Part shown: in pieces, positions 35,049 to 43,516 of the stretch
Layout of the letters: each line of letters starts with the position of its first letter
Position numbering within the stretch: the first letter of the stretch is position 1
Origin: Chromohalobacter marismortui
GTDB lineage: Bacteria > Pseudomonadota > Gammaproteobacteria > Pseudomonadales > Halomonadaceae
Assembly (NCBI RefSeq): GCF_004364315.1
Contig: NZ_SOBR01000002.1
Coordinates: forward strand, 1-64,000
Direction: 5' to 3'
Length of the DNA stretch: 64,000 nt
The notes under the pieces: model-generated
The model's input: the letters and a program-made list of their open reading frames with translations, nothing else
The model's database searches: none
What the model was told of the DNA's origin: nothing
Made by a program: the position numbers and the translations under genes

Positions 35049-35590
35049 GCGGCTCGGTCGAGGCATTGCTCAACGTGAACGGAATGCCCCGGTCCGCCGC
35101 AGCGCGGGCCAACTTGGAGTCGCCATCCTGGGTGATCATGCCGTTGAACCCCGTCGGCCCGATCACGACAGGCATGCTCACCCGGTGGCCCAGCAGGTCT
35201 CGGCCGAGATCCCGCTGACTGACATCGGTCAGCGTCTTGGGCGTGAACCGGTAGCGGTTGAAGACAGCCCGGTTGTTGAGCAGGCTGACTTCGTCGTCGG
35301 CGCCGCCATGAATGTATTCATAGACGAAGTTCGGAAGCCGTCGGCGTGCGATCTCGGCAAGCTCCGCAATGCTCAGTGCCTGATCGTAGCGCCGTCTGCG
35401 CGGCATGCTTCTTTTCATGTCAGCTCCATCGTTCAACCGTTGTGCAGAATGCTTAGTAGGGAATACGCCGTGAAAAGAGTCGCTGAGGCGACCAGCATCA
35501 CGATGGCTATGGTGTTGGCGGTATTGGTGAGCACATCGAAAAGCTGCGTCGGGCGAATTTTTCGATAGCAAAGGCTGATCAACACGGCGT
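35049..35590 (-). pseudogene. Decayed second copy of the dctM/hydroxyacid-dehydrogenase junction
   Basis: 35049-35455 matches 29069-29475 at roughly 95% identity: the first ~120 codons of the dehydrogenase from the ATG at 35419, its ribosome site, and the last codons of dctM. 35464-35590 then matches dctM around 29868-29995, so about 390 bp of dctM are deleted between the two blocks. Neither gene is complete. The base differences spread over the matched blocks show that this is a diverged paralogue, not a recent copy. It marks a former second TRAP/dehydrogenase locus, lost by deletion around the HipA-like/HIRAN insertion. Confidence 0.85.
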
Positions 35591-35695
35591 TCGCCTGAAA
35601 CGGATTGTCGTGGCAACCGTCACCCATGTTGCTGCCGCGCCCCTGAGGGGCGAATGATTGGCGCCATTTAGTTGCAGGAAATGGGCAGCAGATGG

Positions 35696-36271
35696 TTAGG
35701 GCGCGCGAACGTCCAACCGGCCCAACACCTCCAGCCCCTCGGTTGCCGGGCGTACGACCACCATCTCGCCCGAGCCGACGCTGCGCCCGACCAGCGCCGA
35801 GATGTTCACCTGATGCGTTACCAGCAGCATGTTGCCTGACTTTTCCCAGGCGGCTATCTGCTCACGGGCGGCCCGGGTGCGCGCCGCGCGCGCGCTACGT
35901 TCACGAAAGAAGGAATCCAGCCACGGCGCAGGCTCGACGTCGCCCAGTTGCATGAGCACGGCGGTATCCAGCGCCCGACACCAGCGCGACGCATACACCG
36001 CACCGATGGGGATATCCCGCTCGCGGAACACCTCACCAAGCGCCCGCGCCTGGGCACGCCCTTGGTGGGAAAGATTGCGCTGGGTCTCGCAGCGGCCACG
36101 CTCGAACCCTGGCGGGTCGCCGATGCCCGGCGCCAGTGCATGGCGCATCAGAATCACCAGGCCACCTTCCTCGAGCGACTGCCAGATCGCCTCGTTGGAC
36201 TGCGCACTGAGCGGCAGCGCGCCCGGCATGGCGAAGATCAGGATCAATAGGATGTAGCGCAGAGCGGGCAT
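35696..36271 (-). CDS. Secreted histidine-phosphatase-family protein
   Basis: The protein begins with a signal peptide (about 1-23, ending LPLSAQS). The phosphatase motif RHA follows at about 41-43 (LVILMRHALAPG), then the Arg/Glu positions of the fold, and the second catalytic His in LLVTHQVNISAL near 155. It would remove phosphate from a small molecule or protein in the periplasm. 191 residues suits this small branch of the phosphoglycerate-mutase superfamily. The substrate is unknown. Confidence 0.85.
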   Translation of the reverse strand: MPALRYILLILIFAMPGALPLSAQSNEAIWQSLEEGGLVILMRHALAPGIGDPPGFERGRCETQRNLSHQGRAQARALGEVFRERDIPIGAVYASRWCRALDTAVLMQLGDVEPAPWLDSFFRERSARAARTRAAREQIAAWEKSGNMLLVTHQVNISALVGRSVGSGEMVVVRPATEGLEVLGRLDVRAP

Positions 36272-36389
36272 AGGATGATCTCAGTGGCTGTACTCTGCAA
36301 AAGGTAGACACTGACGGGCACAGACGACACCAAGGTGATCAACTCACCCTAAACGCCATGGGCAGACGCAACGCCAACGAGCCCCCCAG

Positions 36390-36626
36390 TCACCAACGGG
36401 GCACTTGTTCAAGCACCCAGGAACGATCCGCTTCAAGCATCAGCCCCTTTTCGACGAGGCCATCAATCGCGGTGTTCAACGCCTCTTGATACGCCTGTGC
36501 CGTGGGATAGCGCTCGCTTATTGGGGTTCTGGGGTCACCGCTGTCACCATGCCCAAAGGGAATGAAGCTGCCCGACAAGTTACATAGCGGGCTTAGTGCT
36601 CGTCGAATGCTCTTCGAGCGCGCCAT
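36390..36626 (-). pseudogene. C-terminal fragment of an alpha/beta-hydrolase-domain protein
   Basis: The 78 residues, with NLSGSFIPFG, GDPRTPISERYPTAQAYQEALNTA and LVEKGLMLEADRSWVLEQV, match the end of a family of large alpha/beta-hydrolase-domain proteins (GNLRGSYIPF ... GDPR.SI.ERYPSRD.YL). The rest of the protein, several hundred residues with the active site, is absent. The fragment lies in a worn region with other broken genes. Confidence 0.6.
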
Positions 36627-36651
36627 GAGAAGACAAGCCCTAGATCATCAC

Positions 36652-38394
36652 TCAGGGCTTCGCCATGCGGGCGCCGCCGACGTTCGTGCTGCGTGCGCTC
36701 ACCAGACGGAAGCCCACCGCACCGGCGATCACCAGCATGACGCCGCATCCCGTCGCCAGCAGGTAGGCGCCGGTCACCGCGCTATCGGCCACGCCGTAAC
36801 GTCCGGCCAGCGCCGCCAGCGAGCCGGCGTACTGCCACCATAGAAAGGCCCCCACCGCGACGCCGGCCAGCATGGTCGCCCCGGCCACCCGTCGACTGAC
36901 CGCCGCCCAGCTGCGCTCGTTCTCCACCGGGCTACGGTGCAGAAAGGCGCGGTACTCACTCTCTGCCTGGCTGACATGGGTCAACCTGGAGACGATCACG
37001 ATCGCCACCAGCGCCACCAGGGTACTCAGGATCACCGGGTGGAGATAAACGGGCAGCGAGACCCATTCCGCCTGCACCATCAGCGACAAGATCAGGTTGC
37101 CGACAAAGCCGACCCCAAGGCCCCAGCCGGCGCCAGCGGCGGTAATCCGACGGCTCCAGATGCTCATCAGCGCCACCGGTCCCCAGGAGGAAGCGAACAG
37201 CGTGGCGGCGAACCATACCACGGCCATCACCGCCGGCGGCTGGAAGAGTGCCAGCAGCAGCGCTACCAGCCCGGCCCCCAGCACGCCGATGCGGCTGGCC
37301 CGCATGGCACTGCGCTGGCTGCGCGAAGACAGCAGGATATCGTGGGCGAGGCTGAAGCCGATGATCGACAGAAAGGTCGAGCAAGAGGAGAGCCCGGCGG
37401 CAAACACCCCAGTGAGGATGATGATGCCGAGCCAGCTCGGCAGCACGTTGAGCGCCGCCCACACCATGGCACGCTCGCCGTCGAGCGTCGGATCGTAGAG
37501 GTTGATCGCCGCGCCGGTCATCATCATCAGCGCGTAGAAGACCGCCAGCACCACGGCGGTGAGCATGGCCGAGCGCATCACCACGTGCTCGTTGCGCGCC
37601 ATCAGATAGCGGCTCGCCTGCCAGGGGCTGGCCGCCAGCACCGTGGCCCATACCAGCCCCAGCGTCAGCCCCCAGATGAGCGCTTCACCGGGTGATGAGA
37701 AGGTCGCTCCTTCGCCCTCGATCACGCCGTGCCACAGCGCGATACCGGGCTTGTCGGACTGCGCCAGCAGCCCCTCGATCACTCCCGACCAGCCGCCGAG
37801 ATCGCTGATGATGTAGAGCGAGCCACCCACCGCGGCAATGGAGAAAATCACGAACATCACGGTGTCGGTGAGCACCACGCCCTGGGAGCCGGAGTAGAGA
37901 ATGAACCCGGTGTAGGTGAGCCATACCAGCACCAACCCGGCCCAATAGGGCAAGCCGGTGAGCTCCTCGAACATGATGCCGGCCCCCTGCATCACGCCCA
38001 GCAAGTAAGCCCCCAGCCCGAATACGGTGGTGAGCCCGGCGATCATCTGCACGCGTTTCGAAGCGAAGCGCTTGCCGAAGAACTCAGGCACCGTCAGCGC
38101 CTCGCTGCGGCGCAGGTAACGGCCGAACACCAGTGCCCCGAGCAGACAGCCCGAGGTGCTGATGGCGGCGAAGATCAGCATGACGAAGGGATACCCCTGG
38201 TAGGCGAAACCGGTCTCGCCCAGAAAGGCGCTGGTGCTCAGATAGCTGGCGACCAGGGTGCCGAGGATCATCAGCGTGGGGGCGTTACGCCCGGCGACCA
38301 GGTAGTCGTCGAGATTCTTGACCCGGCGGCCGGCCAGATTGCCGATAATGAAGTAGCCGACGAGGCTCATGAGGATGGCAGCGGTATAGATCAT
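36652..38394 (-). CDS. Sodium:solute symporter (SSS family)
   Basis: The protein has about 13 membrane helices with SSS landmarks: DYLVAGRNAPTLMILGTLVASYLSTSAFLGETGFAY at helices 1-2, YLRRSEALTVPEFFGKRF, and the sodium-site helix SSCSTFLSIIGFSLAHDI. It imports a small solute with sodium, as is common in halophiles. Possible starts are the GTG at 38406 and the ATG at 38394; neither has a clear ribosome site, so I chose the ATG. No neighbouring enzyme hints at the substrate. Confidence 0.85.
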   Translation of the reverse strand: MIYTAAILMSLVGYFIIGNLAGRRVKNLDDYLVAGRNAPTLMILGTLVASYLSTSAFLGETGFAYQGYPFVMLIFAAISTSGCLLGALVFGRYLRRSEALTVPEFFGKRFASKRVQMIAGLTTVFGLGAYLLGVMQGAGIMFEELTGLPYWAGLVLVWLTYTGFILYSGSQGVVLTDTVMFVIFSIAAVGGSLYIISDLGGWSGVIEGLLAQSDKPGIALWHGVIEGEGATFSSPGEALIWGLTLGLVWATVLAASPWQASRYLMARNEHVVMRSAMLTAVVLAVFYALMMMTGAAINLYDPTLDGERAMVWAALNVLPSWLGIIILTGVFAAGLSSCSTFLSIIGFSLAHDILLSSRSQRSAMRASRIGVLGAGLVALLLALFQPPAVMAVVWFAATLFASSWGPVALMSIWSRRITAAGAGWGLGVGFVGNLILSLMVQAEWVSLPVYLHPVILSTLVALVAIVIVSRLTHVSQAESEYRAFLHRSPVENERSWAAVSRRVAGATMLAGVAVGAFLWWQYAGSLAALAGRYGVADSAVTGAYLLATGCGVMLVIAGAVGFRLVSARSTNVGGARMAKP

Positions 38395-38635
38395 GGCGAA
38401 TAACACTTGTTGTTGAAATTTGCCGCCATGGTAAGCACTTGCATGCGCATCATTGTCTTCGTTGCGACATCCGCCTCGACCGACACGACGCGCCTTTCTT
38501 TCTCGGATTCAAGCCCCGTGCCTCCCTGAGCCAACGAACAGCGCATCGCGCGGTGTCGAAAACAGCCCAGAAGATGCAACACTGTCCGGGCACTCACATA
38601 CTTGGCGGGCAACGGCAGTCACCCCAGGAGGAAGC

Positions 38636-39394
38636 ATGTTCGATAAGGTAATGGCCGCGATCGGCATTGGTAGCGCTCAGGTAGACACACGTTTGGCGTC
38701 CAGCGTGATTCGCTCTGGAGAGACGCTCGAGGGTGAAATCCACATCCAGGGCGGAAAAGTCTCGCAAGAGATCTCGGGACTCGTGCTGGACCTGATCAGT
38801 GAAGTGATCAAGGAGGTCGATGACAAGAAGATTCGAGTACCCCATACCTGGGCCCGTCTCGCCCTGACCGACCCCATGACCGTAGCTGCCGACGAGAGTC
38901 ATGTCGTCAAATTCTCGATGGAAATACCGCTGCTTTCACCGCTATCGGTGGGCCGCCAGCAACCCAAGACCTGGGTAGCGACACGCGCCGATATCGACAA
39001 GGCCATCGACCCGCGCGATCGCGATCCTCTCGAGATACGCCCCGGGGCTCTGCATGAAAAGCTCTTCAATGCCATGAAAGCACTGGGCTTCCATCTCAAC
39101 GGTGCACCGCTGGAAGCCTCCCGCCGCAACCCCGCGACGGGGTGTATCCAGGAGTTCGAGTTCAAACCGAGCCAGGGCAGTCGGTTCGGCCATCTGGATG
39201 AGGCCGAGCTGGCCTTCTTGCCTTCACAAGAGGGCGTTCTGGATGTGCTGATTCAACGGGACACCAAAGCGCGTGGGCTGGGGTCGATGCTGGCGGAAGT
39301 GAGCGGTTCCGACGAGCAGTTCTACCGTATCAGCTTAAGCGGCAATGAAAGCCAGGACCAACTGGAAACCATGCTCGGTCAAACCTTGTCCTGA
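38636..39394 (+). CDS. Spo0M (SpoOM)-like protein
   Basis: The start is the ATG at 38636 (MFDKVMAAIGIGSAQVDT), preceded by an excellent AGGAGGAAGC; the frame is open further upstream without support. The product matches the Spo0M family, with an arrestin-like N-terminal half (VDTRLASSVIRSGETLEGEIHIQGG, FSMEIPLLSPLSVGRQQPKTWVAT) and a C-terminal segment with RRNPATGCIQEFEFKP. In Bacillus it influences sporulation and cell wall; in gammaproteobacteria its role is unclear. At about 252 residues it is full length. Confidence 0.85.
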   Translation: MFDKVMAAIGIGSAQVDTRLASSVIRSGETLEGEIHIQGGKVSQEISGLVLDLISEVIKEVDDKKIRVPHTWARLALTDPMTVAADESHVVKFSMEIPLLSPLSVGRQQPKTWVATRADIDKAIDPRDRDPLEIRPGALHEKLFNAMKALGFHLNGAPLEASRRNPATGCIQEFEFKPSQGSRFGHLDEAELAFLPSQEGVLDVLIQRDTKARGLGSMLAEVSGSDEQFYRISLSGNESQDQLETMLGQTLS

Positions 39395-39677
39395 AGGGGT
39401 GGTCTTGCCACCTGGCAAACGCGGTCAGGTGGCATTGCGTCAGCTAGCGAGCCACTTCACACCAAGCGCAGCGACAGTGGCCGACTGCCGCCTGCCAGCC
39501 TCGCGAAACGCATGGAAAACCGGGAGCGCGGCACAAGCCAAGCCCGCTGGCCGAGCTCCGAAACCGATGACGGGGCAGCATATGTCGGTGACCGCGACGC
39601 TACGGCACCGTACGACGCTCCTGCTCCAAACATCCTTCAACAGCTTATTTCCCCAGGATCCCCGGCGGCTCGAGGGC

Positions 39678-40457
39678 TCAGGACCGGCGCTTGACCGGGC
39701 GGTTCTCGGGCTTCAGCGGGCAGGTCCCGCAGAGCGCCTCGCCGGGCAGTCGATACTTGACGCAGCACAAGCGCCTTACCCGAGCCGGAGCCTCGCCGCC
39801 CAGATCGAGATAACGCACCGGCCGATAGAGGGGATTGCGTCGGCCATCCGGCAGAAAGCGCATCTCCAAAAAGCGCAACAGCGGATCGCCGGCCCCGTTG
39901 AAATCAGGATGTCGCGAGCAGGTCTGTGCCACGTATTCCACGTAGTGGCCAAGATTGCTCCAGAAGACCTTGGGCGAGAGGCCCGAGAGTTCCGCGAGGC
40001 AGTCGATCAAAGGACGGCAATGGCCCTCGAACAGCGCCCCGAAACGCGCCCCGGGCTCGCGGGAGGGCACAGGGCGCCCTCCATGGGGCAGCCAGAGCCG
40101 CGCTGTCTCGCCCTTTTCACCGACGCTGACTCTCACGTCGTCCAACGCCACGGGTAGCGCTTGGTTCAGCAGCAAGTTGGCGACCAGCGTGGGGATCGAT
40201 AAGGCACTCAGATGGTACTTCGACCAGAGCGAGGCCGCTGCCTTGCGGTCGGCTCCTACACCGTAATCGGCCACTACACGGTCCAGTAATCCATTCAGTG
40301 TCTCCGGCTCGAGCAGCTCAACACCCCGGCATGTCGGCACATCGGGGAGACCGAAACCCGGCGCCCTGAGTGCATTCAGAGGCGGTTGTCGATAAAGCGC
40401 CAGCAGGGCCTCGGCGGAGGCATCCAAGGACGACGCCGATACGCATCTAGTGGCCAT
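39678..40457 (-). CDS. FhuF-like siderophore ferric-iron reductase
   Basis: The C-terminus carries the FhuF-type [2Fe-2S] motif C-C-x(n)-C-x2-C (RLCCVKYRLPGEALCGTCPL) near residues 230-250. Such proteins reduce ferric hydroxamate siderophores in the cytoplasm so that iron is released. The N-terminal ~200 residues are a poorly conserved domain with DVPTCRGVELL and SKYHLSALSIPTLVANLLLNQALPV, as in this family. The ATG at 40457 has GAGGTG upstream. It lies 32 bp after fhuB on the same strand and should be iron-repressed with it. Confidence 0.85.
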   Translation of the reverse strand: MATRCVSASSLDASAEALLALYRQPPLNALRAPGFGLPDVPTCRGVELLEPETLNGLLDRVVADYGVGADRKAAASLWSKYHLSALSIPTLVANLLLNQALPVALDDVRVSVGEKGETARLWLPHGGRPVPSREPGARFGALFEGHCRPLIDCLAELSGLSPKVFWSNLGHYVEYVAQTCSRHPDFNGAGDPLLRFLEMRFLPDGRRNPLYRPVRYLDLGGEAPARVRRLCCVKYRLPGEALCGTCPLKPENRPVKRRS

Positions 40458-40489
40458 ATGTCACCTCGTGGATCATGCCCCTTCCTCCA

Positions 40490-42493
40490 TCACAGCCGCC
40501 GCAGTCCCCACATGAAGTAAGCGCCCCCGATCAACGCCGCCACCAGCCCCGCCGGCATGTCGAAGGGAAAGATGACCTGGCGCCCTATCCAGTCGGCAAC
40601 CACCATCAGCAACATTCCAATCAGCGCCGCGCCCAGCAGGTGCTGATAGGCGCGTGTCAGGCCCAGCAGCCTGGCCATGTGCGGCGCCAGCAAGCCGACG
40701 AAGGAGAGCGGCCCCACCACCAGGGTGGCGCAGGCCGTCAGCAACGCCACCAGCAGCAACAGCAGCAGCCGTGCCCGGTTGAGGGTAATGCCCACGGCCC
40801 GCGCCGTGGGCGCCCCCAGCGGGAGAATATCCAGCCAGCGGGTGAGCGGCAGCGTGCACAGCGTCAGCACCGCGGCCAGCGTGCCCACCACCAGCGCACT
40901 GGTGAGGTCGACGTAATAGGTGGAGCCTGCCAGCCAGGCGATCACTTGCTGGCCACGCGGGTCGCCCGCCGACAGGATCACGCTGCGCACCGCATCGAAC
41001 AGCGCGCCGATCGCCACCCCGGTCAGCAGCAACTGTTCGGGAACGAAGCCGCTGCGGCGGTTGAGGACCACCAGCACCAGCAGCGTGACCAGCGCCCCCA
41101 AGGTCCCCACCCCCACCAGCATCCCGCTGGTGGGCGACGGCAGCAGGAAGATCCCCAGGATCAAGGCGATGGCGCAGCCGCCGCTGATGCCCAGCACCTC
41201 GGGGCTGGCCATGGGGTTGGCGGAAAGCCGCTGCAGCAGGGTGCCGGCGACGGCCAGCATCAGGCCGCTGGCGGCGGCGGCCAGCACCCGGGGCACCCGC
41301 CACTGCAGGACTGCCCAGTTGTCCGGCGACAGCCAGTACCAGCCGCTCCCCCCCTGACCCAGCAGCAGGCCGAGCCCCACCGCCAGCAGCAGGGCGATCG
41401 CCAGTCGCGTGGCCAGCCGCCCCGGCGCCGCGTGCCGATTCGCCAACGCGATGGTCGGCTGCGGTGCCTGGTTGCCCTGCAGCTTCAATCGCGGAATCAG
41501 CCACATCAGCAGCGGCGCCCCCAGGGCGCCGGTCACGGCACCGGTGGGAATCAGTATCGGCAGCGACCCCAGGAAGTGCTGCAGCAGCAAGTCGGTGGTG
41601 GCCAGCAGCACCGCCCCGAGCAGCGTGCCCCACAGCAGCCGCTCGCCGAGACGCCGCGCTCCCGCCAGGCGCACGATGTTGGGCGCCGCCAGGCCGATGA
41701 ACCCGATGATGCCCACCACACTGACGATGCTGCCGGTGATGAACACCGCCAGCCCCAGGCCGGCGAAACGCAGGTACTTGAGCGACACGCCCAGGCTTTT
41801 GGCGCTGGCATCGTCCAGCTCCAGTACCGCCAGGGGCCGCAGCAGGAAACACGCCGCCACGCCAGCGATGGCCAACCGCGGCCAGAGGGTCGCCACGCCT
41901 TCCCAGCCGTTCTGGGCCAGCGAGCCGGCCCCCCAGATCAGCAACCCCGACAGCGCCTCGTGATTGAACAGTAATAGCGCGGTGGACACCGCGCCCAGGT
42001 AGAGGTTGACCACCAGCCCCGCCAGTACCACCACGATGGGGGCCAGCCCTCGCCGCCAGGCCAGGGCGCATACCAGCCCCACGGCCAATCCGCCGCCGGC
42101 CAGCGCCACCCACTCGCGCCCCATCGACACCAGGCCCGGCGCCATCAGGGTCGTCGCCATCAACGCCAGATTAGCGCCCGAGGCCACTCCCAGCGTGGTA
42201 GGCGCTGCCAGCGGATTGCGCAGCACCTGCTGCATCAGCACCCCGGCCAGTGCCAGCCCGCCGCCGGCCAGCAGCGCGATCATGAGTCTCGGCCACCAGG
42301 CATAGAACAGCGTCAGTTCGTCGATGCTCTGCAGCGAGGGGGTGATCAGCGTCTTCAGCCCCAGCACCACGCCCCCCTGAGCCTCCAGCCCCATCCATGC
42401 CAGTACCAGCAACGGTAGACTGAGTACCAGGCAAACAAGCGTCGGTGTCCAGCCACGCGTGACGTGGTGGTTCAGGGTCGCTTCCCCTTTCAT
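40490..42493 (-). CDS. fhuB: Ferric hydroxamate ABC permease (double-length FhuB)
   Basis: The 667-residue protein is two BtuC/FecCD-type permease halves in one chain (about 1-330 and 345-667), each with about ten membrane helices. The repeated landmarks are AGVLMQQVLRNPLAAPTTLGVASGA / VAGTLLQRLSANPMASPEVLGISGG and GFIGLAAPNIVRL / SFVGLLAPHMARL, the latter contacting the ATPase. A fused pair is the hallmark of FhuB. It imports ferric hydroxamates handed over by FhuD, powered by FhuC. The gene diverges from fhuC across Fur-like sites. Confidence 0.93.
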   Translation of the reverse strand: MKGEATLNHHVTRGWTPTLVCLVLSLPLLVLAWMGLEAQGGVVLGLKTLITPSLQSIDELTLFYAWWPRLMIALLAGGGLALAGVLMQQVLRNPLAAPTTLGVASGANLALMATTLMAPGLVSMGREWVALAGGGLAVGLVCALAWRRGLAPIVVVLAGLVVNLYLGAVSTALLLFNHEALSGLLIWGAGSLAQNGWEGVATLWPRLAIAGVAACFLLRPLAVLELDDASAKSLGVSLKYLRFAGLGLAVFITGSIVSVVGIIGFIGLAAPNIVRLAGARRLGERLLWGTLLGAVLLATTDLLLQHFLGSLPILIPTGAVTGALGAPLLMWLIPRLKLQGNQAPQPTIALANRHAAPGRLATRLAIALLLAVGLGLLLGQGGSGWYWLSPDNWAVLQWRVPRVLAAAASGLMLAVAGTLLQRLSANPMASPEVLGISGGCAIALILGIFLLPSPTSGMLVGVGTLGALVTLLVLVVLNRRSGFVPEQLLLTGVAIGALFDAVRSVILSAGDPRGQQVIAWLAGSTYYVDLTSALVVGTLAAVLTLCTLPLTRWLDILPLGAPTARAVGITLNRARLLLLLLVALLTACATLVVGPLSFVGLLAPHMARLLGLTRAYQHLLGAALIGMLLMVVADWIGRQVIFPFDMPAGLVAALIGGAYFMWGLRRL

Positions 42494-42562
42494 CGTGTGC
42501 TGGCCCCCTGCGGTGTCCTGCCGCCTCTCATGGCTGAGTGTCCTGTATGTTACGTCATGTTT

Positions 42563-42583
42563 TTATAATAACGATTATCAGTA
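42563..42583. promoter_or_regulatory. Fur-box-like site upstream of fhuB
   Basis: TATAATAACGATTATCAGTA resembles the Fur consensus GATAATGATAATCATTATC, with several matching hexamer-type repeats. It lies about 80 bp upstream of the fhuB start and predicts iron repression of fhuB and fhuF. Confidence 0.6.
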
Positions 42584-42675
42584 AGCTTAACATTTGCAAT
42601 TTATTCGCACTACTGCCTGTCGCGTCTTCCCAGGCGATCGCATGCATTCGGCCACATGGAACCAACCGCTGGTAG

Positions 42676-42697
42676 ATAAAAATAACGATTCTCGTTT
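42676..42697. promoter_or_regulatory. Fur-box-like site upstream of fhuC
   Basis: ATAAAAATAACGATTCTCGTT, about 40 bp upstream of the fhuC ATG, has the AATAACGATT core also found in the fhuB-side site. The right half is a weaker match to the Fur consensus. It predicts iron repression of fhuC. Confidence 0.55.
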
Positions 42698-42735
42698 ACG
42701 CTAGAAAGATCACGTCTCAGCACAAGGAATCCAGC

Positions 42736-43503
42736 ATGTTCGAGGCCAAGGGCGCCACCTTCGAGGTCAACGGCACACGCCTGCTCCAGCCCGTTGAGCA
42801 GCGCTTCGATGAAGGCAAGGTTTACGCCTTGATCGGGCACAATGGCTCGGGGAAGTCGACACTGCTCAAGCTGCTGGCGCAACAGCAGCCAGCCAGTCGA
42901 GGTGAGATCCGACTCGATGGCCGACCTTTGCACGATTGGGGCCACCGGGAATTTGCCCGCCAGGTCGCCTATCTTCCCCAGCAGTTGCCCAGCGCCGAGA
43001 ACCTGACCGGCCGTGAACTGATCGGCTTCGGCCGCTACCCCTGGCACGGCCTGCTGGGGCGTCATACCCACGAGGACAAGGCCGCCGTGGAGCGGGCCAT
43101 CGAACTCAGCCATACCCAGGCTTTCGCGGACCGGCTGGTGGACACCTTATCCGGTGGCGAACGTCAGCGGGTCTGGCTGGCCATGCTGCTGGCCCAGAAG
43201 AGCCGCTTCCTGCTGCTCGACGAGCCCCTGGCGGCCCTGGACATCGCCCACCAGGTGGAGGTGCTGGCCCTGGTGCGCAAGCTCTGCCACGAACTGCAGC
43301 TCGGGGTGATCATCGTGCTGCACGACATCAACATGGCCTCGCGCTATTGCGACCATTTGTTGGCGCTGCACAGCGGCCGAGTGCTGGCCGGGGGGCCTCC
43401 GGAGGCAATGATGAACGACGCCACCCTGGAGTCCATCTATGGCCTGCCCATGCGCGTGATGCCGCATCCCGATGGTGCGCATCGCATCGCCGTGGCGCAC
43501 TGA
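42736..43503 (+). CDS. fhuC: Ferric hydroxamate ABC importer ATPase
   Basis: The 255-residue ATPase has Walker A at 34-41 (GHNGSGKS), the Q-loop in YLPQQLPSAENL, the signature LSGGERQR around 138-145, Walker B LLLDEPLAALD and the switch His in VLHDINMA. It drives FhuB. The ATG at 42736 follows AAGGAATCC. It is alone on its strand, diverging from fhuB-fhuF, and its end converges with the exporter gene 14 bp away. Confidence 0.92.
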   Translation: MFEAKGATFEVNGTRLLQPVEQRFDEGKVYALIGHNGSGKSTLLKLLAQQQPASRGEIRLDGRPLHDWGHREFARQVAYLPQQLPSAENLTGRELIGFGRYPWHGLLGRHTHEDKAAVERAIELSHTQAFADRLVDTLSGGERQRVWLAMLLAQKSRFLLLDEPLAALDIAHQVEVLALVRKLCHELQLGVIIVLHDINMASRYCDHLLALHSGRVLAGGPPEAMMNDATLESIYGLPMRVMPHPDGAHRIAVAH

Positions 43504-43516
43504 CGGGACAGCCCCA

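Noticed and set aside
40475-41974. 499-residue plus-strand ORF
   Set aside because: Exactly antisense to fhuB; glutamine- and proline-rich, low-complexity composition typical of antisense reading of a GC-rich membrane protein gene.
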